Shown here piece after piece: positions 58,307 through 64,000 of a DNA stretch of 64,000 bases. Every line of letters starts with the position of its first letter. The stretch's first letter is position 1. The notes below the pieces were generated by a model that did no database searches, was not told the DNA's origin, and saw only the letters and a list, made by a program, of their open reading frames with translations. Source of the DNA: Mycolicibacterium lacusdiani (GTDB lineage: Bacteria; Actinomycetota; Actinomycetes; Mycobacteriales; Mycobacteriaceae); the NCBI RefSeq assembly GCF_021916785.1, contig NZ_JAKCFC010000005.1:248001-312000 (forward strand), given 5' to 3'. Both the position numbers and the translations under genes were made by a program.

Positions 58307-59575
58307 ATGTCCGATCTCGCCGGTCCGGAGCTGCCGCGTTCGAGCGCAGCCGTCGCGGAACCCACCGTGCACGACCCCGACGCCCGAGGGCACTTCGGTG
58401 CCTACGGTGGCCGGCTGGTGCCAGAAGCGCTGATGGCCGTCATCGAGGAGGTCACCGCCGCCTACGAGAAGGCGCGCACCGACCAGACGTTCCTCGACGA
58501 ACTCGACCGCCTGCAGCGCGACTACAGCGGGCGACCGTCACCGCTGTACGAGGCCACGCGCCTGTCGGACCACGCCGGGGGAGCGCGGCTGTTCCTCAAG
58601 CGAGAAGACCTCAACCACACCGGGTCTCACAAGATCAACAACGTGCTCGGCCAGGCTCTGCTGGCGCGTCAGATGGGCAAGACGCGCGTCATCGCCGAGA
58701 CCGGCGCGGGTCAGCACGGCGTGGCAACGGCCACGGCGTGCGCCCTGCTCGGCATGGAGTGCGTGGTCTACATGGGTGCCGTCGACACCGCGAGGCAGGC
58801 GCTCAACGTGGCCCGGATGCGGCTGCTCGGCGCGCGCGTGGTCTCGGTGGAGTCCGGCTCGAAGTCGTTGAAGGACGCCATCAACGAGGCGTTCCGCGAC
58901 TGGGTGAGCAATGCCGACGCGACGTACTACTGCTTCGGCACCGCCGCCGGCCCGCACCCGTTCCCCACGATGGTGCGCGACTTCCAGCGCGTCATCGGTC
59001 TCGAGGCGCGCGCCCAGATCCAGCAGCGGCTGGGTCGTCTGCCCGACGCGGTGACGGCCTGCATCGGTGGCGGTTCCAATGCCATCGGCATCTTCCACGC
59101 CTTCATCGACGATCCCGGTGTTCGGCTGGTCGGTTACGAGGCCGCCGGCGACGGCGTCGAGACCGGTCGGCACGCCGCGACGTTCACCGGCGGCACGCCC
59201 GGTGCGTTCCAGGGCTCGTTCTCCTATCTGCTGCAGGACGAGGACGGGCAGACCATCGAGTCCCACTCGATCTCGGCTGGTCTGGACTACCCGGGCGTCG
59301 GCCCCGAGCACGCGTACCTCAAGGACATGGGGCGGGCCCAGTACCTGCCCATCACCGATGCCGAGGCCATGGACGCGTTCGCGCTGCTGTGCCGCACCGA
59401 GGGCATCATCCCCGCGATCGAGTCCGCCCACGCCATCGCCGGGGCGCTCAAGCTGGGCGTCGAACTCGGTGCAGGCGCGGTGATCCTGGTGAACCTCTCG
59501 GGCCGCGGTGACAAGGACGTCGAGACCGCTGCCAAGTGGTTCGGTCTCTTCGACGACGAGGGAGCCGCGACGTGA
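58277..59575 (+). CDS. trpB: Tryptophan synthase beta subunit
   Basis: This 432-residue PLP enzyme joins indole and serine to form tryptophan. The PLP lysine is in NHTGSHKINNVLGQALLA, the phosphate loop in CIGGGSNAIGIFHAF, and the catalytic glutamate region in VIAETGAGQHGVATATAC. The family core starts at about GHFGAYGGRLVPEALMAV (residue 36); the first 10 residues MSRLREEENA come from the local duplication. An in-frame ATG at 58307 (MSDLAGPEL) is a plausible alternative start. The stop overlaps the trpA GTG by four bases. Confidence 0.96.
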   Translation: MSRLREEENAMSDLAGPELPRSSAAVAEPTVHDPDARGHFGAYGGRLVPEALMAVIEEVTAAYEKARTDQTFLDELDRLQRDYSGRPSPLYEATRLSDHAGGARLFLKREDLNHTGSHKINNVLGQALLARQMGKTRVIAETGAGQHGVATATACALLGMECVVYMGAVDTARQALNVARMRLLGARVVSVESGSKSLKDAINEAFRDWVSNADATYYCFGTAAGPHPFPTMVRDFQRVIGLEARAQIQQRLGRLPDAVTACIGGGSNAIGIFHAFIDDPGVRLVGYEAAGDGVETGRHAATFTGGTPGAFQGSFSYLLQDEDGQTIESHSISAGLDYPGVGPEHAYLKDMGRAQYLPITDAEAMDAFALLCRTEGIIPAIESAHAIAGALKLGVELGAGAVILVNLSGRGDKDVETAAKWFGLFDDEGAAT

Positions 59576-60363
59576 CCAGTCGACTGACCGACCTGTTCTC
59601 CGCCTGCCGCGCCGAGGGGCGTGCGGCGCTGATCGGCTATCTACCCACCGGCTACCCCGACGTCGCGACGTCGATCGACGCCATGGTCGCGATGGTCGAA
59701 TCTGGTTGCGACATCATCGAAGTCGGCATCGCCTACTCCGACCCGGGGATGGACGGACCGACGATCGCCGCGGCGACCGAGATGGCCCTCCGCGGAGGCG
59801 TGCGGGTGCGCGACGCGCTGTCCGCGGTCGAGGCGATCAGCAACGCAGGCGGCAACGCCGTGGTGATGACGTACTGGAACCCCGTGCTGAAGAAGGGCGT
59901 CCAGCCCTTCGCGCGCGACCTCGCGTCGGCGGGCGGACTGGGCCTCATCACGCCGGACCTCATTCCCGAGGAGGCCGACGAGTGGATGCAGGTGTCCGAC
60001 GAGCAGAACCTCGACCGGATCTTCCTGGTCGCACCGTCGTCGACGCCCGAGCGGCTGGCCGCGACCGTCGAGGCCTCTCGCGGATTCGTCTACGCCGCCT
60101 CCACGATGGGCGTGACCGGCGCACGTGACGCCGTGTCGAACATGGCGCCGGAACTGGTCGCCCGCGTCAAGGAGGTATCCGACATCGCGGTCGGGGTCGG
60201 TTTGGGCGTGCGCTCGCGTGCGCAGGCGGCGGAGATCGGCGCCTACGCGGACGGGGTCATCGTCGGCTCGGCGCTCGTGACCGCGCTGGCCGACGGCATC
60301 CCGGCGGTCAGGGCGCTGACCGAGGAACTGGCCGACGGAGTGCGACAGAGGATTTCCGCGTGA
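59572..60363 (+). CDS. trpA: Tryptophan synthase alpha subunit
   Basis: This 263-residue (beta/alpha)8 lyase releases indole from indole-3-glycerol phosphate and channels it to TrpB. Catalytic residues lie in CDIIEVGIAYSDPGMDGP (Glu and Asp), with LITPDLIPEEADEW and VGVGLGVRSRAQAAEI as phosphate-binding segments. The usual PFSDP motif reads AYSDP. GTG 59572 overlaps the trpB stop, and its own stop overlaps the lgt GTG, so lipoprotein modification is co-expressed with tryptophan synthesis, as in M. tuberculosis. Confidence 0.95.
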   Translation: MTSRLTDLFSACRAEGRAALIGYLPTGYPDVATSIDAMVAMVESGCDIIEVGIAYSDPGMDGPTIAAATEMALRGGVRVRDALSAVEAISNAGGNAVVMTYWNPVLKKGVQPFARDLASAGGLGLITPDLIPEEADEWMQVSDEQNLDRIFLVAPSSTPERLAATVEASRGFVYAASTMGVTGARDAVSNMAPELVARVKEVSDIAVGVGLGVRSRAQAAEIGAYADGVIVGSALVTALADGIPAVRALTEELADGVRQRISA

Positions 60364-62846
60364 CCCTGACTGTTCTGGCCTACCTGCCCAGCCCCGACCA
60401 GGGAGTGTGGCATCTCGGCCCGTTCCCGATCCGGGCCTACGCGCTGTGCATCCTGGCGGGCATCGTCGCCGCTCTGATCATCGGCGACCGTCGCTGGTCG
60501 GCGCGCGGCGGTGAGCCGGGCGTCATCTACGACATCGCGCTGTGGGCGGTTCCGTTCGGTCTCATCGGTGGTCGGCTCTATCACGTGCTGACCGACTGGT
60601 CGACGTACTTCGGCGAGGGTGGCAAGGGTTTTGGTGCGGCGCTGCGGATTTGGGACGGTGGCCTCGGGATCTGGGGTGCCGTGGCGTTGGGTGGCGTCGG
60701 TGCGTGGATCGGATGCCGTCGGCGGGGGATACCGCTGCCTGCGTTCGGCGACGCGATCGCGCCCGGGATCATCCTCGCGCAGGCCATCGGCCGACTGGGC
60801 AACTACTTCAACCAGGAGCTGTACGGCAGGCCGACGACGCTGCCGTGGGGGCTCGAAGTCTACGAACGGCGCAACGCCGCGGGCTATCCCGACTCGCTGA
60901 ACGGCGTGTCGACGGGGCAGCTGGTCGACGTCGTGCACCCGACGTTCCTGTACGAACTGCTGTGGAACCTGCTGGTCTTCGGACTTCTCCTGCTGGTCGA
61001 CAAGCGGTTCCGCATCGGTCACGGCCGCCTGTTCGCGCTGTACGTGGCCGGCTACTGCGTCGGCCGGTTCTGGATCGAGCTGATGCGTAGCGACTACGCG
61101 ACGACGATCGGCGACACCGGAATCCGCGTCAACACCTTCACGTCGACGTTCGTGTTCATCGCGGCGGTGGTCTACGTCATGGTCGCCACCAAGGGCCGCG
61201 AGGAGCCGTGGACGCTGCGCGGCAAGGACACCGAGGCGGGCGGCGAGTCGGTGGTGGACGAGGCCGGGGAGAACTTGACCGCGGCCGCCGCGACCAGTGG
61301 ACTGGTCGCCGCTGCGGTCGTGGCAGGCAAGGAAGACGAACGCGCCGCGTCCGAAGCTGGTGATGACGCCGACGTGGACGACTTCGACGGCAAGAAGTCG
61401 GAGGCTGCTGCGGAGGCAGAGGATCTGGTCGAACAGGTGGAGACCGCCTCGTCGGAGGACATCGCCGAGGCTGAGGCGTTCGCCGAGGCAGCCGAAGAGG
61501 CCGACGATGCCGCCGTAGACGACGCTGCAAACGGCGACGAAGACTTCGACGGCATGAAGTCGGAGGCCGCTGCGGAGGCCGAGGATCTGGTCGAGCAGGT
61601 GGAGACTGCCTCGTCGGAGGACATCGCCGAGGCTGAGGCGTTCGCCGAGGCAGGCGAAGATGCCGACGGCGATGAGAAGCCGGAAGCGGGCCTCGGTTCG
61701 GTCGATGGCGACGAGGTCATCGCTGCCGAAGGCGATGCCGCCGAGGTTCAGGAAGCAGCCGCAGAAGGTGCGTTCGAGGCCGAGACGCTCGCCGCCGACC
61801 TGGGTGCCGAGGCCGACGCCGTCGCGTCGACCGACGATCCTGCCGATGACGCGGAATCGTTGGTCGAGGACGTGCCGGCCGAGGCTGATTCTGCGGCGCC
61901 CGAAGAGGGGCTCGGCTCGGTCGACGGTGACGAGGTCACTGCCGCTAAGGGTGACGCCTCTGAGGTGCACGCGGCAGCGATCATTGGTGCCGACGATGCG
62001 GAGACGCTTGCGGACGGGATCCGCGACGAATCCGAGACGGGCGACGATGGTGGTGCCACCGCTACCGACGCCGCTCCTGAGGAGGGGTTGGGTTCGGTCG
62101 AGGGCGACGAAGTGGCTGCTGCCGAGGGTGACGCTGATGAGGTGCACGCTGCTGCGGTGGTCGGTGCCGATGAGGCCGAGTCGTTGGCTGATGACGTGTC
62201 GGAGGAGACACCCGACCCGGCAGCGTCATTAGATGTTGACGACGCTGAGTCGAGTGCCGCTCCTGAGGAGGGATTGGGTTCGGTCGATGCTGACGAGGTG
62301 ACTGCCGCCGAGGGTGACGCCGATGAGGTCCATGCGGCTGCGGTGGTTGGTGCCGATGAGGCGGAGTCGTTGGCTGATGACGTGTCGGCTGAGACGGTCG
62401 ACGCGGCAACGTCATCAGATGATGACGGCGCTGAGTCGAGTGCCGCGCCTGAAGAGGGTCTGGGTTCGGTCGAGGGCGACGAAGTGACTGCTGCCGAGGA
62501 CGACGCCGCAGAGGTGCACGAGGCTGCCGTGGTCGGTGCCGGTGAGGCGGAGTCGTTGGCTGATGACGTGGCTGCCGAGCCCGCGTCGGAGGAGACACCC
62601 GACCCGGCAGCGGCATCAGATGTTGACGACCCCGAGTCGAGCGCCGCTCCCGAGGAGGGGCTGGGTTCCGTCGACGGTGACGAAGTGTCTGCTGCCGAGG
62701 ACGATGCCGCAGAGGTGCACGACGCGGCGGTGGCCGGGGAGGAAGACGCCAGGGCGCTTTCCAACGACACCACCACGCCTCCCCCCTCCACGACGCCCAC
62801 GACCGGACGGACCCGTCGGCGTTGGTGGCAGCGCAACCGCAGCTGA
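60360..62846 (+). CDS. lgt: Prolipoprotein diacylglyceryl transferase with long acidic repeat tail
   Basis: This 828-residue membrane protein transfers diacylglycerol to the lipobox cysteine of prolipoproteins, the step before LspA. The catalytic core occupies residues 1 to about 284, with seven membrane helices, GRLYH at 71-75, the Lgt signature GRLGNYFNQELYG at 144-156 and HPTFLYE. Residues about 285-805 form a very long acidic, Ala/Glu/Asp-rich tail built from two repeat types, ending in a Pro/Thr stretch and the basic RTRRRWWQRNRS. Mycobacterial Lgt proteins often have acidic tails, but this one nearly triples the protein. GTG 60360 overlaps trpA. Confidence 0.93.
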   Translation: MTLTVLAYLPSPDQGVWHLGPFPIRAYALCILAGIVAALIIGDRRWSARGGEPGVIYDIALWAVPFGLIGGRLYHVLTDWSTYFGEGGKGFGAALRIWDGGLGIWGAVALGGVGAWIGCRRRGIPLPAFGDAIAPGIILAQAIGRLGNYFNQELYGRPTTLPWGLEVYERRNAAGYPDSLNGVSTGQLVDVVHPTFLYELLWNLLVFGLLLLVDKRFRIGHGRLFALYVAGYCVGRFWIELMRSDYATTIGDTGIRVNTFTSTFVFIAAVVYVMVATKGREEPWTLRGKDTEAGGESVVDEAGENLTAAAATSGLVAAAVVAGKEDERAASEAGDDADVDDFDGKKSEAAAEAEDLVEQVETASSEDIAEAEAFAEAAEEADDAAVDDAANGDEDFDGMKSEAAAEAEDLVEQVETASSEDIAEAEAFAEAGEDADGDEKPEAGLGSVDGDEVIAAEGDAAEVQEAAAEGAFEAETLAADLGAEADAVASTDDPADDAESLVEDVPAEADSAAPEEGLGSVDGDEVTAAKGDASEVHAAAIIGADDAETLADGIRDESETGDDGGATATDAAPEEGLGSVEGDEVAAAEGDADEVHAAAVVGADEAESLADDVSEETPDPAASLDVDDAESSAAPEEGLGSVDADEVTAAEGDADEVHAAAVVGADEAESLADDVSAETVDAATSSDDDGAESSAAPEEGLGSVEGDEVTAAEDDAAEVHEAAVVGAGEAESLADDVAAEPASEETPDPAAASDVDDPESSAAPEEGLGSVDGDEVSAAEDDAAEVHDAAVAGEEDARALSNDTTTPPPSTTPTTGRTRRRWWQRNRS
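61380..61654 (+). repeat. Type A repeats in the Lgt tail (2 copies)
   Basis: Two copies of about 37 residues, DFDGKKSEAAAEAEDLVEQV and DFDGMKSEAAAEAEDLVEQV, each followed by ETASSEDIAEAEAFAEA. They begin at 61380 (residue 341) and 61542 (residue 395), a 162-base period. The copies are nearly identical at DNA level, pointing to recent duplication. Confidence 0.85.
61689..62750 (+). repeat. Type B repeats in the Lgt tail (6 copies)
   Basis: Six copies of a unit headed by GLGSVDGDEVTAAEGDA and followed by EVHxAAVVGADEAESLADDV. The heads start at 61689, 61908, 62085, 62271, 62457 and 62658 (residues 444, 517, 576, 638, 700 and 767). Spacing is 59-73 residues; copies 3 to 5 are the most alike. 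Confidence 0.88.
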
Positions 62847-62893
62847 TCGATCATCGCCCCCTGAGCGCCACCCCGGTCTGGCATGCTGGCCGC

Positions 62894-63373
62894 ATGACTG
62901 AACCGCAGTTCGGGGGCCGCGAGGATGGAATTCCGTCGACCCCGCCCCCGCCGCCGCCGGGTTACTCCCAGCAGGATCAGACCCAGCAGGGTTTCTCCCA
63001 GCCCGGTTACCCGCAGCAGGGCTACCCGCAGCAGGGCTACCCGCAGCAGGGCTACAGCCAGCAGTACCCGCCGCCACCGGGCGGCGGCTACCACGACCCG
63101 TTGGCGCCATACGGCAGGCATCCCGTCACCGGTGAGCCGTACTCGGAGAAGTCCAAGCTCGTCGGCGGACTGCTGCAACTCGTCGGGCTCATCGGCCTCG
63201 TCGGAATCGGCCGGATCTACCTGGGCTACACCAAGCTCGGCGTGATCCAGCTCGTCGTCGGCCTCGTCACCTGCGGCATCGCTGCGGTGGTGTGGGGAAT
63301 CATCGACGCCGTGCTGATCCTGACCGACAAGGTCCGCGACCCGGAGGGCCGCCCGCTCCGCGATGGCACCTAG
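62894..63373 (+). CDS. TM2-domain protein with Gly-Tyr-Pro-Gln repeats
   Basis: This 159-residue protein has an N-terminal low-complexity region (TPPPPPPGYSQQ, then four GYPQQ/GYSQQ units encoded by a 15-bp DNA repeat at about 63005-63063). A C-terminal TM2 domain follows: KLVGGLLQLVGLIGLVGIGR and LGVIQLVVGLVTCGIAAVVW with a charged DPEGRPL end. TM2 domains are two-helix modules of unknown role. ATG 62894. Its end overlaps the DUF2752 gene by 11 bases, so the pair is co-expressed. Confidence 0.85.
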   Translation: MTEPQFGGREDGIPSTPPPPPPGYSQQDQTQQGFSQPGYPQQGYPQQGYPQQGYSQQYPPPPGGGYHDPLAPYGRHPVTGEPYSEKSKLVGGLLQLVGLIGLVGIGRIYLGYTKLGVIQLVVGLVTCGIAAVVWGIIDAVLILTDKVRDPEGRPLRDGT

Positions 63374-63773
63374 GGCCAGCACACGACCCACGCGGGGTCA
63401 CGTCGCCGTCGGCGCCGCGGCGCTGGTCACCGGCGGGCTCGCCTACGTTGGGCTGGCCGATCCGCACCGTCCCGGCTTCCTGTTCCCGCCGTGCCCGTTC
63501 AAGGCGTTGACGGGACTGGAGTGCCCCGGCTGCGGTGGCATCCGGATGACCCACGACGTCCTGCACGGGGACTTCGCGGCCGCGGTCACCGACAACGTCT
63601 TCGCGCTCGTCGGGTTGCCACTGCTGGCGGTGTGGCTGCTGGTGCGGTGGCGCCGCGGCCAAACGCTGATGCCCGTGGCGGCCATGGTGACGATCGCCGT
63701 CGCTGCGATCGCGTGGACCGTGGTGCGCAATTTGCCCGGGTTTCCCCTGGTACCAACGTTCGTCACAGGGTAG
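63363..63773 (+). CDS. DUF2752 membrane protein
   Basis: This 136-residue protein carries the family signature PPCPFKALTGLECPGCGGIR (residues about 42-61) with three conserved cysteines. Hydrophobic segments lie before it (VAVGAAALVTGGLAYVGL) and after it (NVFALVGLPLLAVWLLV, MPVAAMVTIAVAAIAW). The family is widespread and uncharacterised; the cysteines suggest metal or redox chemistry at the membrane. ATG 63363 lies inside the end of the TM2 gene. Confidence 0.85.
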   Translation: MAPRASTRPTRGHVAVGAAALVTGGLAYVGLADPHRPGFLFPPCPFKALTGLECPGCGGIRMTHDVLHGDFAAAVTDNVFALVGLPLLAVWLLVRWRRGQTLMPVAAMVTIAVAAIAWTVVRNLPGFPLVPTFVTG

Positions 63774-63790
63774 ATCTGACAGTGCGCTGA

Positions 63791-63839
63791 TAGCATCGGC
63801 ACTCGGGCCGCTGTAGTCCCGGAAATCATTTTCCGGACT
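63791..63839 (+). promoter_or_regulatory. gltB promoter and leader hairpin
   Basis: TAGCAT at 63791-63796 is a good -10 box, placing the transcript start near 63803. Downstream, CCGGAAA (63819-63825 ) and TTTCCGG (63830-63836) form a 7-bp stem around TCAT, extended by AGT/ACT across a bulged C to 63815-63839. It lies just before the CGGAGGTA ribosome site at 63841-63848. It could control gltB translation or be a DNA operator. Confidence 0.5.
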
Positions 63840-63855
63840 GCGGAGGTACTCCTCG

Positions 63856-64000
63856 ATGCTGTTCTCGGCATTGCCCCAGGCGCAGGGTCTCTACGACCCG
63901 GAGCACGAATCCGACTCGTGCGGCGTCGCCATGGTCACCGACATCAAGGGTCGCCGCTCGCACGGCATCGTCGCCGACGGCCTGCTGGCACTCGAGCACC
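63856..64000 (+). CDS. gltB: Glutamate synthase large subunit (5' end)
   Basis: The first 48 codons are visible, from ATG 63856 to the window edge. The sequence LYDPEHESDSCGVAMVTDIK contains the Ntn-type cysteine that becomes the N terminus of mature GltB after propeptide removal and attacks glutamine. GRRSHGIVADGLLALEH follows as in the family. The enzyme makes two glutamates from glutamine and 2-oxoglutarate. A 10-bp-stem hairpin lies in the short leader. In M. tuberculosis, gltB is elsewhere; placement after lgt is what I recall from rapid growers such as M. smegmatis. Confidence 0.93.
   Translation, partial: MLFSALPQAQGLYDPEHESDSCGVAMVTDIKGRRSHGIVADGLLALEH

Noticed and set aside
60243..62147. 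634-codon frame antisense to lgt
   Set aside because: The repeats seen in it are only the reverse complement of the Lgt tail repeats; no independent coding signal.
61689..62750. Regularly spaced repeats that might suggest a CRISPR-like array
   Set aside because: Units are about 180-220 bp, in frame with lgt, and encode acidic protein repeats. There are no short direct repeats with unique spacers and no cas genes.

Overview
The window is a GC-rich chromosomal segment from a mycobacterium, most likely a Mycolicibacterium-type rapid grower. Evidence: GTG and TTG starts, ATGA/GTGA gene overlaps, a PGRS-like glycine-rich protein, a eukaryote-like IleRS behind an ultrashort T-box, and a gene order (ileS, dinB, ansA, lspA, rluD-like, dnaE1, ilvA, treZ/Y/X, acyltransferase, bioA/F/D, bioB, bsaP, lipase, nadA/B/C, hisD to hisI, bcp, trpE to trpA, lgt) that I recall as following M. 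tuberculosis Rv1536 to Rv1614. No rRNA, tRNA, CRISPR, insertion sequence or prophage was seen.

Layout. 1-6.8 kb is the accessory part: a DrrABC-type exporter, a fatty acyl-AMP ligase, a small HTH regulator with a seven-helix membrane protein, and a divergent half-size condensation-domain-like protein. 6.8-10.2 kb holds ileS behind a translational T-box. 10.2-17.6 kb holds an HxxxD acyltransferase-like protein, an S4 protein, dinB, ansA, the coupled lspA/rluD-like/rarD genes and a TetR regulator. 17.6-23.7 kb holds dnaE1, ilvA and small proteins of unknown role. 23.7-32.1 kb is one leftward block: an OafA-like acyltransferase, then treX, treY and treZ, which release trehalose from alpha-glucan.

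32.2-38.4 kb is biotin synthesis: bioA, bioF, bioD, a 2H phosphoesterase, the repressor gene bioQ, bioB, bsaP and a DUF2567-like membrane protein. Two near-identical 13-bp BioQ-type operators precede bioF and bioB. 38.3-44 kb holds a lipase and the NAD block nadA-nadB-nadC with its divergent repressor nrtR; a perfect inverted repeat lies between them. 44-46.5 kb is accessory: a PGRS-like protein without a PE domain, a LysE exporter and a deazaflavin-dependent nitroreductase.

46.5-53 kb is a tightly coupled histidine operon, hisD-hisC-hisB-hisH-hisA(priA)-impA-hisF-hisI. 53-54.3 kb is an ABC ATPase coupled to a Bcp peroxiredoxin. 55.1-62.8 kb is tryptophan synthesis (trpE, a membrane protein, trpC, trpB, trpA) running by overlap into lgt. 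No trpF is present, as expected if HisA is the bifunctional PriA. The window ends with TM2 and DUF2752 proteins and the first 48 codons of gltB.

The least explained items are the chain of overlapping mini-ORFs and the 32-bp duplication in front of trpB, the roughly 540-residue acidic repeat tail on Lgt, the PE-less PGRS protein, the HTH/membrane pair with paired ATCCC-N6-GGG sites, an 18-bp perfect palindrome between ilvA and its divergent neighbour, and a hairpin in the gltB leader. All coordinates and motifs were read by eye; no database search or folding program was run.
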